Assembly: GCA_038231175.1 (NCBI GenBank)
Contig: JBBRLU010000025.1
Coordinates: 1-12,263 of the forward strand
Direction: 5' to 3'
Length of the DNA: 12,263 bases
Origin: UBA4729 sp038231175
GTDB lineage: Bacteria > Patescibacteriota > Saccharimonadia > Saccharimonadales > UBA4665
In this document: positions 1 through 7,369 of the stretch, piece after piece
How positions within the stretch are numbered: the first letter of the stretch is position 1
How the letters are laid out: each line of letters begins with the position of its first letter
The notes under the pieces: model-generated
What the model saw: the letters and a program-made list of their open reading frames with translations, nothing else
Databases searched by the model: none
Told to the model about the DNA's origin: nothing
Position numbers and translations under genes: made by a program

Positions 1-26
1 CGTAGCAAATAGCTATTTATTATAAC

Positions 27-85
27 ACTGACTTCACTATAGTGACATAAAAACCGCCGTTTTTCATCAGTTTTATGAAGTCAGT
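27..85. repeat. Nested imperfect palindrome, 59 bp
   Basis: Outer 10-bp arms ACTGACTTCA (27-36) and TGAAGTCAGT (76-85) pair perfectly. At the centre, AAAAAC (49-54) and GTTTTT (59-64) pair around CGCC. The two connecting segments are nearly equal in length (12 and 11 nt) but pair poorly. A separate 12-bp palindrome, TCACTATAGTGA, lies at 34-45. The centre resembles a weak terminator, and the whole could be a transcription end for a gene left of the window or a small MITE-like element. Only the symmetry is seen; the role is unknown. Confidence 0.55.
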
Positions 86-92
86 ACATTGT

Positions 93-165
93 CTTCGGCG
101 CGTTGTCTAAGACATTTCCTAAGAATTCGTCACTCATGCGCCTTCGGCGCATTGTCCAAGACATT
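93..165. repeat. Two direct 24-bp repeats with hairpins
   Basis: Copies at 93-116 and 142-165 match at 22 of 24 positions, starting CTTCGGCGC and ending AAGACATT. Each copy contains a small TGTC-N3-GACA hairpin. The second copy also sits in a perfect 7-bp stem, ATGCGCC-TTC-GGCGCAT (136-152). With only two copies 49 bp apart and no regular spacer series, this is not a CRISPR array. It may be a short interspersed palindromic repeat or the scar of a duplication. Confidence 0.6.
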
Positions 166-260
166 GAAAAGTATCACTTAATAATGTGTAATTAATTATA
201 ATAAATTTGTGTTATAATTAGTAGCAATTTTCTCTATAATAATTACAAAATACTTATTGA

Positions 261-584
261 ATTTTAGAGAAATTTATAGAAAATATTCCTGATATATTCG
301 ACGCCTTTAGCAGTTCCAAAATTATTTATTTTCTGCCTCCGCCCGTGGATGAAATAAAGATCGCACATACTGTTAAAGGCCGTACCATTGAGGACATAAA
401 AAATTATCATGATGCAGCTAAGTCCGTCTGCGAGGAACATAACATAGCCTACATAGACTCGTTCGCAGTCTTTAAGCCATTCCTGGTTAACGGCCAGGAG
501 TACCATTTAGAAGATGGCGTGCACCTCAACGATTTTGCGTATGAGACTATCGCTCAAGAATTAACGAAAATCCTTTCCGTCTAG
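261..584 (+). pseudogene. 5'-truncated SGNH/GDSL hydrolase remnant
   Basis: The open frame runs from just after a TGA at 258-260 to TAG at 582-584. It reads like the C-terminal half of an SGNH/GDSL esterase: a buried strand KIIYFLPPP followed by VDE, helices, and the catalytic block DGVHLND, whose Asp and His fit the family's DxxH motif (Asp57 and His60 counted from the GTG at 345). The first half, with the GDSL serine, block II Gly and GxND Asn, is missing, so the product should not be catalytic. The only start-like codon is that GTG, which has no SD before it and lies inside the conserved fold. The frame one base over at about 206-265 reads YNNYKILIE, which could be a frameshifted remnant of the preceding helix, but this is tentative. 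A functional 79-aa protein is less likely than a broken gene. Confidence 0.65.
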
Positions 585-616
585 CATGCAGCTTTGCCAG
601 AACTGCAGGAGCATAA

Positions 617-625
617 TGATATGAT
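617..625 (+). promoter_or_regulatory. Extended -10 box of the histidine phosphatase gene
   Basis: TGA-TATGAT fits the TGn-TATAAT extended -10 pattern and ends 6 nt before the ATG at 632. Transcription would start at or next to the start codon, giving a leaderless mRNA. An AGGAG at 607-611 is 20 nt from the ATG, too far to act as its SD. No convincing -35 was seen. Confidence 0.45.
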
Positions 626-631
626 AAATAC

Positions 632-1219
632 ATGAATACGTTCTATATTGCCCGCCACGGTGAGACTGAGAATAACCGGACAAAACGGTTGTCCGGCTGG
701 ATTGACACGGCATTGACGGACACTGGTCTGGAGCCGACCCGGAAGGTAATTGAGAAATTGGCTAACGTCGACATAGACAAGATGTATTCGAGTGACATGG
801 GTCGGGCTTTCATCACGAGCTATGTTATTGCCCGCGGTTTGAACTTTACCAAAGAAATAAAACGGCTGCCTGGTTTGCGTGAAGTCAATTACGGCGATGC
901 CGCTAACATGTTTAGCGCCGAAGCTTACGAACGCTATCCGCAGCTTGATAGCGATACGTATTTCACTCCACCGAACGGTGAATCACTTGACCATATGCAG
1001 CAGCGGGTGTTCCAGACTATCGATACTCTTAATAAAGAACATACCGACAAATCCATCTTGTTGGTGTGCCATTCCGGAGTGATGGCCGCTCTGCAAGCCA
1101 GCCACATCGGCCAAGATTTTGGAGCGCACAACATCAGCGAAGCCTACCCCCACGACTTCGTCGGCGTCTTTAGCTTTGCTGATGGTTTAGTAACTTCGTT
1201 TGCAGAATATACGGCTTAA
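632..1219 (+). CDS. Histidine phosphatase (phosphoglycerate-mutase-like)
   Basis: This 195-aa protein belongs to the histidine phosphatase superfamily, branch 1, usually soluble cytoplasmic enzymes that remove phosphate through a phospho-histidine intermediate. The RHGET motif at residues 8-12 supplies the nucleophile His9. SSDMGRA at 53-59 contains the phosphate-binding Arg, Glu84 in GLREVNYGD is the likely acid, and the second catalytic His is His147 in VCHSGV. All core residues are present and the length is normal for the short cofactor-independent phosphatases (CobC, PhoE and GpmB-like), so a glycolytic mutase role is not implied. The substrate cannot be told from sequence. The ATG at 632 begins right before the conserved first strand. 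The stop overlaps the convergent HupE/UreJ gene by 4 nt. Confidence 0.9.
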   Translation: MNTFYIARHGETENNRTKRLSGWIDTALTDTGLEPTRKVIEKLANVDIDKMYSSDMGRAFITSYVIARGLNFTKEIKRLPGLREVNYGDAANMFSAEAYERYPQLDSDTYFTPPNGESLDHMQQRVFQTIDTLNKEHTDKSILLVCHSGVMAALQASHIGQDFGAHNISEAYPHDFVGVFSFADGLVTSFAEYTA

Positions 1220-2025
1220 GCCGCGAACAGCCGCTGAAACATCCAGAACAGTGCGATGCCGGCAATAATTCCGGCCGCAACTTTAACAGCGATGGGGTAC
1301 CAACTTTTGTGGCGTAGTAGATAAATGAACGGCAGTGCCAGGGCGACAATTATCAATTGCCCCAGCTCGATGCCAATATTAAAGGACAGTAAAGAAGTCA
1401 CGAACTTATCGGGTGGTATCTGAATTTCTTTGAGCAAGCCGGCAAAGCCGAGGCCGTGGAACAAGCCAAAAAAGAAGATGATCCCGAGTTTAGCGCGGGT
1501 CGTTCCCAGGAATTCTTTACGCAGGAAGACGCTGCTGATGGCGACGGCGGCAATAGAGAAAGCTATGACCGGCTCGACAATACGGGAGCTGAGCGTCAGC
1601 AAGCCAGTGCCGGCCAGTATGAGGGTGATACTGTGGGCCACCGTAAACGTGCCAGTGTATTTGAGGACTTCTTTGATACCGAGAAAAACCAGCAGAAAAG
1701 ACAGCACGAACAGTATGTGATCGGGGCCGCTCAGTATATGGGTGACGCCTAACTTTATAAAGTCCCAGGAGTTATTAACCAGGGAAGTTTTTTGATGCAC
1801 GATGCGGATGACGTCCTGCTGGTTCTTAATCTTTTTCGATAAATACGGTGAATTCCCACGGATGTAATCTTCTATTTGCTGCGGTGTGGCATCTGGATGG
1901 TCATGAATATATTTGACGACATTCTGCGGCAGTAAGACGTGGGCCGATGCGCGAGCTGGCGAGTAGGCCAAGCAACCGATAAACAATAAGCTGATTGTTA
2001 GTACGATGGTAAAAAAGCGCTTCAT
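1216..2025 (-). CDS. HupE/UreJ-type membrane protein
   Basis: This 269-aa polytopic protein has a signal peptide at about 1-28, with likely cleavage ASA|HVLLP, so the mature protein would start with His29. A short extracytoplasmic segment (29-85) precedes about six membrane helices. Family signatures are GVTHILSGPDHILF (93-106), AHSITL (His131), FGLFHGLGFA (His180) and FNIGIELGQ (205-213). HupE and UreJ relatives are linked to nickel or other transition-metal uptake, and the conserved His and Asp residues in the helices are the expected metal ligands. The long, signal-bearing form seen here belongs to the less-characterised HupE/UreJ_2 group. The gene starts 12 nt after the TPR gene stop, which suggests one transcript. 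No hydrogenase or urease gene is present, so the metal and its use are unknown. Confidence 0.85.
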   Translation of the reverse strand: MKRFFTIVLTISLLFIGCLAYSPARASAHVLLPQNVVKYIHDHPDATPQQIEDYIRGNSPYLSKKIKNQQDVIRIVHQKTSLVNNSWDFIKLGVTHILSGPDHILFVLSFLLVFLGIKEVLKYTGTFTVAHSITLILAGTGLLTLSSRIVEPVIAFSIAAVAISSVFLRKEFLGTTRAKLGIIFFFGLFHGLGFAGLLKEIQIPPDKFVTSLLSFNIGIELGQLIIVALALPFIYLLRHKSWYPIAVKVAAGIIAGIALFWMFQRLFAA

Positions 2026-2037
2026 TGACGTCGGCGC

Positions 2038-3369
2038 CTAGAGGCTCTTTAAAGCCCGCATGCCAGTCTGCTGGTCAAGTAAAGAAAAATGCGACTCCAA
2101 AAAGTTATGGTCGAGCGCAAAAGCTTGTTGCAGATAAGATTTAGCTTGCTCTTTTTGGCCCAGTTTGGTGGCGATCATGCCGGTGTGGTAGAGAACAACT
2201 GGTTCGGTCAAGCCCCTGCTTAAGGCAGTATTGATTTCAGCTTGAGCTTCTGGGTAGCGCGCTTGTTTATACAGGTTCCAGGCCAGACTGTCAGCTGAAA
2301 AAATGTTAGGCCGGCTGGCTAGCGCTTTACGGGCCAGCGCGTCGGCTGTGGCGAGCTCGCGGCCGTGGTCGGTTAAATAAGTGGCTTTTTCGAAATCATT
2401 ATTGACCCCACCGGCCGAGGCTTTGTCGAAGGCCAGATCGGCCAAGAAATATTGCTGCGCCGCCCTGGCTTGGTTGCCCTGGAGGCTATAGGTGTCGCCT
2501 AGATCAACGGCGTAGGCCGCCAGCGGCAACCTGGTAAAGGCCTGGTCAAAATAGCTGATGGCTTTGGTGTAATCCTGACGGGCAAGCGCGACTTTGCCTA
2601 AGCCCTCCAGCGCCGGCGGATAATTGGCTAGGCTGTTCAAGGATTGCTTGAAACTGAGCTCGGCCTGGTTCAGATCGGTGCGGGCATAGAGCTTGCCCAG
2701 TTCGACCTGGCTGTAGGCGACGTTTTCGGGAAAGGCCGAGCCCGAGGCGATGGCACTGGTGAGGGCGGCTTGGGCACCACTGATATCGCCGTATAGTTCT
2801 CTGGCATAGGCAACCCTATTAAATGAACTCAGATCGGGTCGTTTGCTAACCATTGCCTGGAAAGAGACTACGGCTTCAGCGTACTGCCCGAGCTCAATTT
2901 GGCCATCACCGACCAAACCGTAATAGGTCGCCCGATTAGGGTTAAGTGCCAGCGCCTTCTGAGCCAGTTCGAGCCCGGGGGTAAAGTCATGCCGACCGTA
3001 GGCCAGCGAAGCTTGGGTAGCCAGCAGGTCGGGGTTGCTCGGCCCGGTTACGGCCGCCTTGCGTAATAGGTCGTCGCACTTGGTGTAATAACCTGGATCG
3101 GCGGTCTCCCGCACTTTCTGCAGGTAATCCTGGCACAACGTAATGAGTAACTTGGCATTGGTAGGATTGGCCGATAATTTTTTGTCAGTAGCGGCTATCG
3201 ACTTATCGAGGGGACTTTGGGCTTGCAGATCGGGCTGCGCCTTGTTTGATGTGACTTGCTGGGAAACGACGACTGCGCGAATTATACCGAGGCTGCCAAT
3301 AAGAAATAGTAAGATGTAAAACACTTTTGATCGGTTACGTAGAAACTGTAGTCGAGCGAGCTGCGGCAT
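2038..3369 (-). CDS. Membrane-anchored TPR protein
   Basis: This 443-aa protein has a short basic N-terminus, one membrane helix at about 16-35 (KVFYILLFLIGSLGIIRAVV) and a long extracytoplasmic solenoid of roughly nine or ten tetratricopeptide repeats from about residue 50 to the end. Typical TPR helix pairs are visible, for example QYAEAVVSFQAMVSKRPD and DYTKAISYFDQAFTRLP. TPR arrays bind partner proteins, and no catalytic motif was seen. The gene lies between the DUF4331 gene (80 bp upstream, separated by a terminator) and the HupE/UreJ gene (12 bp downstream), so it is a plausible scaffold for either. The ATG at 3369 has no clear SD; GGATAGG lies about 9 nt upstream and is at best weak. 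Confidence 0.88.
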   Translation of the reverse strand: MPQLARLQFLRNRSKVFYILLFLIGSLGIIRAVVVSQQVTSNKAQPDLQAQSPLDKSIAATDKKLSANPTNAKLLITLCQDYLQKVRETADPGYYTKCDDLLRKAAVTGPSNPDLLATQASLAYGRHDFTPGLELAQKALALNPNRATYYGLVGDGQIELGQYAEAVVSFQAMVSKRPDLSSFNRVAYARELYGDISGAQAALTSAIASGSAFPENVAYSQVELGKLYARTDLNQAELSFKQSLNSLANYPPALEGLGKVALARQDYTKAISYFDQAFTRLPLAAYAVDLGDTYSLQGNQARAAQQYFLADLAFDKASAGGVNNDFEKATYLTDHGRELATADALARKALASRPNIFSADSLAWNLYKQARYPEAQAEINTALSRGLTEPVVLYHTGMIATKLGQKEQAKSYLQQAFALDHNFLESHFSLLDQQTGMRALKSL

Positions 3370-3394
3370 ACCATCAAGCCTATCCTATTAAGTT

Positions 3395-3433
3395 TTATAA
3401 AACTAGCAGACCTGCATGAGTCAGGTCTGCTAG
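3395..3433 (-). terminator. Intrinsic terminator after the DUF4331 gene
   Basis: A perfect 12-bp stem, CTAGCAGACCTG (3403-3414) with CAGGTCTGCTAG (3422-3433) around a 7-nt loop, is followed on the minus strand by TTTTAT. It begins 16 nt after the DUF4331 stop. There is no T-run on the plus side, so it acts on minus-strand transcription only. The TPR and HupE genes then depend on read-through or on a promoter in the 34 bp left before the TPR start. Confidence 0.85.
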
Positions 3434-3449
3434 ATTGAGTAGCTTCGGA

Positions 3450-5027
3450 TTAATTTCTGGAAGCTACTACCGGGCGCTTCTTAAACGCCATGGCGAGCAA
3501 CAGCCCGACAATAAGCGATACGATGGCAACGCCGATCAGTTTACCACCCGAGGTTGAGGTGTTACTGTCTGAGGTTTTGGTTGAGACGTTAGCGCTAGCA
3601 GGAGCTAATGAGGTCGTGTAACCGTCATTAGGTAGAGCCAGGTAGGGGAAGGTTGAGCGGAAGGGTTTGTCGTTGGCGTTTACCCCATCACCGAGCTTGC
3701 TGGCCAGCGGGTCGGCCACGAAGTCTTTGTGGAAGAGCGGGTAGGCGGCTCCGGCCACGGCTTGCTCGGAGATGTCGACAACGTCATCGGTCAGGCGTCG
3801 TCCGTTTGGAAAGCCTTGATTGTCTTTGGCAAGGACACCGAGTCGATTTGGAGTGGCGGTAACCGGGACGGCGACGTTAAGGCGCAGTTGCTCCGAAGGA
3901 ACCCCGTTAGCCGGCGCGGTCAGTTTAGGAATACCGGTTAGGTAAATGGCTTCGAGGTCATCGCGTTGTTGCGGCGTTCCAAAGGCGCCTTGTGGCGGTA
4001 CTTTGATCTTGTAGATACTATTGAGCAGCTTTGCTAGCTCTGGATCGGCGACGCCGTTAGCAAACTGGGCGTCGTCGGCTGGTTTGGAACTGTTAAATAG
4101 GTCCTTGGCTGCCAGTGGGACTACCACTTCGTTGACCAATGGATTACCGAGTCGTGATACTTGTGTATACTCACCGCTAGGTGTTGCTGTGCCACCGCCG
4201 AGTACGGTGGTAGTCTGACGTGAGGCGGTGGTCCAGAAGCCAACGACTGCGGCCGCGCTGGTAGGATCGGTGGGTCGGGAACCGTCGTTAGTAAGGTCAG
4301 TTATTGGAACTTGGAGGGCGAGTGATTGGACGTTGAAGCCCTTCAGACCATCGTTGCCACCACCGGCATTACCGGGGAGTTTACGGATAGTCAGCAGGTC
4401 AAACAGGCCGCCGAGGTCGGCAAAGAATGGGTCATCACTCTGGCCGGCAAACGTCTTGACGCCACTGACGTCCTTAACGGCTTCGGCCTGCAGTGCCTTA
4501 TAGTTTGGCGTAGACTTGGTGCCGACGTTGCTTGGTGGGGAAGGGATATCGGTGCCTAGAACGGTCGAGCCGTTAGCAGTAATCTTAGTTAGCGTGTAGG
4601 TCTGGCGAACGTTCCAGTTTGGATCGGCCAAGGACTTGATGGGGCCGGTGTTGTATAAGAACGTTTTAGGGTTCTGACGCGTCGTCGTGAACTGGTAACG
4701 GTAGGTGATATCAGGGACGGCATCACCGTTGTTATCGATATTTATGTCGTAGTGAACGTTGTCGTCAAAGGCTTCAAAGTTAGGGCCGGCAGGTGGATTC
4801 TCGAAGGGCACATAGTTAGCAATAATGGTTGCCGTATCCTTATTGTCCGGGCTAACGAAGGCGAACAGGTCGGTGGCGTCGGCTTTCGGGTCGCCGGTCA
4901 GCAGGGGCGCTTCGCGGTGGCTCGAGGCGTAAACGCCCATAGGAGCTAGGGCCATGGTGCCAGCCACAGTCGTCAGCACGAGGGCCGTGAAGACTTTCCC
5001 TAAGCGGTCAATATTAGAGTGTTTCAT
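3450..5027 (-). CDS. DUF4331 exported protein
   Basis: This 525-aa protein has a signal peptide (1-34, likely cleavage VYA|SSHREAP). The mature sequence opens with SSHREAP, the hallmark of DUF4331. Other family blocks are ATDLFAFVSP, VHYDINIDNNGD and, near the end, VVDISEQAVAGAA and NANDKPFRSTFPYLALP. A Ser/Thr-rich linker leads to a C-terminal membrane helix at about 495-515 and a basic tail (FKKRP), so the protein is probably displayed outside and anchored at its C-terminus. No biochemical function is established for the family, to my knowledge. I chose the ATG at 5027 because GGGAG (5036-5040) lies 8 nt upstream; the ATG at 5042 would overlap this SD. A strong terminator follows the gene. 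The domain is full length. Confidence 0.9.
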   Translation of the reverse strand: MKHSNIDRLGKVFTALVLTTVAGTMALAPMGVYASSHREAPLLTGDPKADATDLFAFVSPDNKDTATIIANYVPFENPPAGPNFEAFDDNVHYDINIDNNGDAVPDITYRYQFTTTRQNPKTFLYNTGPIKSLADPNWNVRQTYTLTKITANGSTVLGTDIPSPPSNVGTKSTPNYKALQAEAVKDVSGVKTFAGQSDDPFFADLGGLFDLLTIRKLPGNAGGGNDGLKGFNVQSLALQVPITDLTNDGSRPTDPTSAAAVVGFWTTASRQTTTVLGGGTATPSGEYTQVSRLGNPLVNEVVVPLAAKDLFNSSKPADDAQFANGVADPELAKLLNSIYKIKVPPQGAFGTPQQRDDLEAIYLTGIPKLTAPANGVPSEQLRLNVAVPVTATPNRLGVLAKDNQGFPNGRRLTDDVVDISEQAVAGAAYPLFHKDFVADPLASKLGDGVNANDKPFRSTFPYLALPNDGYTTSLAPASANVSTKTSDSNTSTSGGKLIGVAIVSLIVGLLLAMAFKKRPVVASRN

Positions 5028-5148
5028 GATGTAATCTCCCATATAATTAACTTTATTAAGTAAAAATATAAAACTTTAGTCAGTAGACCGCAGTACGAAT
5101 ACTTACACGGTTTTTAGGGCGTGGATTGTTAAAGTTATTTGATAATAC

Positions 5149-5154
5149 AAGGAG
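5149..5154 (+). promoter_or_regulatory. Shine-Dalgarno site of the alpha/beta hydrolase
   Basis: AAGGAG lies 5 nt before the ATG at 5160 and decides the start. An in-frame TTG at 5139 would place the SD inside the coding region. A GATAAT at 5141-5146 could be a -10 box but is too close to the SD to be convincing. Confidence 0.85.
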
Positions 5155-5159
5155 ATATC

Positions 5160-6008
5160 ATGGCTGATTTAACGGTAAATAGTACATTATTAGGTTTGAA
5201 GGACGTTTCGGTGCACGTTGACGACTATGGTGGCGACGGACGCCCAGTCGTTCTGATACATGGTTGGCCGTTGTCTGGCAAAAGTTGGAGCGAGCAGATT
5301 CAACCGTTACTGAGCGCCGGTTTCCACGTGGTCGCCTATGACCGACGGGGTTTCGGAGATAGCGATAAGCCGTCGAGCGGCTACGACTACGACACTTTTG
5401 CCGACGACTTGAACGGTATACTCGAACAAAAAAACCTGCGCGACGTATCCTTGGTCGGTTTCTCAATGGGTGGCGGCGAAGTCGCTCGTTACATCGCCAA
5501 ATATGGTGAGGACCGCTTGCGCAGTGTCGTCTTCGCAGCCGCCGTGCCACCGTATCTGGCAAAAACTGACGACAATCCGGATGGTCCGTTAGACGATGCC
5601 ACTGCCAGCGGCATGTCGTCCAGCCTAAATGCAGGTGACACCAAGTTTTACGAAGGCTTCCTGCAGCAATTCTTCTCGCCGAACGGCGATGGTAAGGTCA
5701 TGGTCAGTGACGCCCAACTGGCCGCTGCGCTGGCTTTGACAGCCCAGGCCGATAAGCGGGCCGCCCTTGATTCCATGAAAGCTTTTGCCAGCACCGACTT
5801 CCGCGAAGACCTGAAGCAGGTTACAGTGCCGACGTTGGTGATCCACGGCGACGCCGATGCCATCGTACCATTCGACGGCTCCGGTAAGCTGACACACCAA
5901 CAAATTGCCGGTAGCGAACTGCACGTCATCGCTGGTGCGCCCCACGGCATGAATATCAGTCACGCTGACGAGTTCAACCAGGCCTTGGTAGGCTTCTTAC
6001 AGAAGTAA
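5160..6008 (+). CDS. Alpha/beta hydrolase, non-haem haloperoxidase/esterase type
   Basis: This 282-aa protein is a compact alpha/beta hydrolase close to cofactor-free chloroperoxidases and arylesterases. HGWPLSG (34-40) forms the oxyanion hole, with Trp36 as is typical of that subgroup. The nucleophile elbow is GFSMGGGE with Ser102. The acid is Asp233 in HGDADAIVP and the base is His262 in GAPHGMN, so the triad is complete. DRRGFGDSDKP at 61-71 is the family's usual loop. There is no signal peptide, so it is cytoplasmic. Such enzymes hydrolyse small esters or lactones and can make peracids; the natural substrate is unknown. It is transcribed away from the DUF4331 gene and ends 1 nt from the convergent gene at 6010. 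Confidence 0.92.
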   Translation: MADLTVNSTLLGLKDVSVHVDDYGGDGRPVVLIHGWPLSGKSWSEQIQPLLSAGFHVVAYDRRGFGDSDKPSSGYDYDTFADDLNGILEQKNLRDVSLVGFSMGGGEVARYIAKYGEDRLRSVVFAAAVPPYLAKTDDNPDGPLDDATASGMSSSLNAGDTKFYEGFLQQFFSPNGDGKVMVSDAQLAAALALTAQADKRAALDSMKAFASTDFREDLKQVTVPTLVIHGDADAIVPFDGSGKLTHQQIAGSELHVIAGAPHGMNISHADEFNQALVGFLQK

Positions 6009-6009
6009 T

Positions 6010-6630
6010 CTAACCGTTTTTGCTGGCGTCACGAATGCTCAGTAGCACACAGCAAGCGATAGCGATCCGCGGATCAAAAGCGGCCTGCGCCTGGCTGGTG
6101 TCCAGTGACATCTTGACGATAAAGGGGTTCTTCTTATGGACGATGTTACCGATCAACTGCGGCTGGTCGCCAGTCGTTCTGACGGTATACGTCTCGGGGA
6201 CGACAGCAAAAATTAATCCGGCAATATCACTGAAGAAACTTAGCCAGCGGCGTATGATGGCCAATTGGCTACTGGTTTCGACAATTTCACCAAACTGATT
6301 ACCGGACGTATCGAGTAGTCGCCAGTGGTCACGTACGAACGCCGACTTGAGCCCCTTACGCTCCAAAGCAAAAATGGGCTGGCCAGTTTGCGGGTCAGAC
6401 ACGTCAAACACATAATTGAGGGCGACAGCTTGGCGGGCTTTTATGTTAAAGATCGGATACTGCTGGGCGCGGTCGGCGTAGAGCGTGATATCACTACGCA
6501 GACGGAAGGCTTTCATCTGTACGACACCCAGCTCCTGAGCTCCACCGGCGTCGGTCATGGTGATAGTGGCACCGAATAATTTCCAAAATTTACGTCTGAA
6601 CTCGAGTTGTTTGTATTGTGTATAATCCAT
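6010..6630 (-). CDS. LURP-one/scramblase-like (tubby fold) protein
   Basis: This 206-aa protein has no signal peptide. Its alternating strands with short turns suggest the 12-stranded barrel of the tubby C-terminal/LURP-one/scramblase superfamily. Typical signs are a strand-turn-strand containing IFNIKAR, FDVSDPQTGQPI, HWRLLDTSGNQFGEI (a common 'xxDxxGxxxGxI' pattern) and YTVRTTG. The end, FDPRIAIACCVLLSI (175-189), matches the hydrophobic C-terminal helix that these folds bury in the barrel. The molecular role of bacterial members is mostly unknown. The fold call comes from pattern only, so a different beta-rich protein is possible. It lies 75 bp downstream of dedA on the same strand. The start at 6630 has only a weak SD (ACAGG). 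Confidence 0.5.
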   Translation of the reverse strand: MDYTQYKQLEFRRKFWKLFGATITMTDAGGAQELGVVQMKAFRLRSDITLYADRAQQYPIFNIKARQAVALNYVFDVSDPQTGQPIFALERKGLKSAFVRDHWRLLDTSGNQFGEIVETSSQLAIIRRWLSFFSDIAGLIFAVVPETYTVRTTGDQPQLIGNIVHKKNPFIVKMSLDTSQAQAAFDPRIAIACCVLLSIRDASKNG

Positions 6631-6705
6631 GATTCTGCCTGTTTAGGTTTAGTGTCATTATTCTAGCCCAGGGAACGACTAATTACCACCGGTCTCCGTA
6701 TAATA

Positions 6706-7320
6706 CTAGTGCTTACGCCGTAATTTTAAGCCAAAATGACCGATGATCAGAATGGCTACCAGAATGAGTGCCAGACCCTCGAAGCGCCTGAGCTGCTGGT
6801 ATATGGTATTGATATGGCTGCCGGCCAAGTAGCCGACGCCCGACCAGACGCTTACCCAGAGGACGGCGCCGATGATATTAAACAACAGGAACGTACGCCA
6901 CCTCATCTCGGCGGTACCGGCTACGATGCCATTGAGCTGGCGTAGTCCGGCAATGAAGCGGGCGATGGTGACGACCGGACCGCCGTACTTATTAAAAAAG
7001 TTCTGGGCCGCCGCCAAGCGTTTTTCTGACAGAAATATGTAGCGACCATAACGCTTCACAAATTTTTCGCCACCATAATGACCGATGGCAAAGCCGATAT
7101 TGTCGCCGATCACACTGGCCACCACGGCAACCGTCCAGACGATAAGAATATTTAGTTTGCCGGCGCCGGCGTAAACCGCGGCGGCGATCAGGATAGTTTC
7201 GCCCGGCAATGGGATGCCAAAGTTCTCGAGCAGTAAAAAGCCGGCCACGGCGGCGTAGCCATAATGATCGAGTACGGGCGCGACGGTATTGAAGATACCG
7301 GGCAGGTTAGTCGTAGCCAT
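6706..7320 (-). CDS. DedA-family (VTT domain) membrane protein
   Basis: This 204-aa polytopic protein has the DedA motif LENFGIPLPGE (31-41), with the acidic residues placed as in proton-coupled members, and the second signature ARFIAGLRQLNGIVAG (120-135), with the two Arg residues of the family. It also has G-rich helices (GDNIGFAIGHYGG) and a final membrane helix before a basic RRKH tail. DedA proteins are needed for membrane homeostasis, and some move undecaprenyl phosphate or other phospholipids across the membrane. Which lipid this one handles cannot be told. I chose ATG 7320 over an in-frame TTG at 7335, because that TTG overlaps the presumed -10 box TATACT. The gene diverges from the CorA gene. 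Confidence 0.9.
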   Translation of the reverse strand: MATTNLPGIFNTVAPVLDHYGYAAVAGFLLLENFGIPLPGETILIAAAVYAGAGKLNILIVWTVAVVASVIGDNIGFAIGHYGGEKFVKRYGRYIFLSEKRLAAAQNFFNKYGGPVVTIARFIAGLRQLNGIVAGTAEMRWRTFLLFNIIGAVLWVSVWSGVGYLAGSHINTIYQQLRRFEGLALILVAILIIGHFGLKLRRKH

Positions 7321-7326
7321 AGCTAG

Positions 7327-7332
7327 AGTATA
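7327..7332 (-). promoter_or_regulatory. -10 box of dedA
   Basis: On the minus strand, TATACT lies 6 nt before the ATG at 7320, with no SD between. This predicts a leaderless or nearly leaderless transcript. No good -35 is visible at 17 nt. Confidence 0.4.
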
Positions 7333-7369
7333 CAAGGTCTTGGCCTGGGCCTAGCACCGATCGGTAGTC

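Noticed and set aside
93..165. CRISPR-like repeats
   Set aside because: Only two copies, imperfect and only 25 bp apart, with internal small hairpins and no cas gene in the window.
197..240. Three TATAAT boxes as a promoter for the SGNH fragment
   Set aside because: They occur in very AT-rich DNA with no -35 at suitable spacing, so chance is enough to explain them.
258..260. TGA read as Gly or Trp, which would join the SGNH fragment to upstream sequence
   Set aside because: No long gene in the window contains an in-frame TGA, Trp is coded by TGG, and the frame just upstream is AT-rich with further stops.
1430..1752. Plus-strand ORFs of 96 and 98 aa opposite the HupE/UreJ gene
   Set aside because: They are antisense shadows of a gene with clear family motifs; their composition is unlike a folded protein.
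5139..5159. TTG start of the alpha/beta hydrolase at 5139
   Set aside because: A clear SD (AAGGAG) lies within this stretch, 5 nt before ATG 5160.
5158..5963. Minus-strand ORFs opposite the alpha/beta hydrolase
   Set aside because: They are shadows of a gene with a complete catalytic triad and SD, and at least one is strongly Arg-rich.
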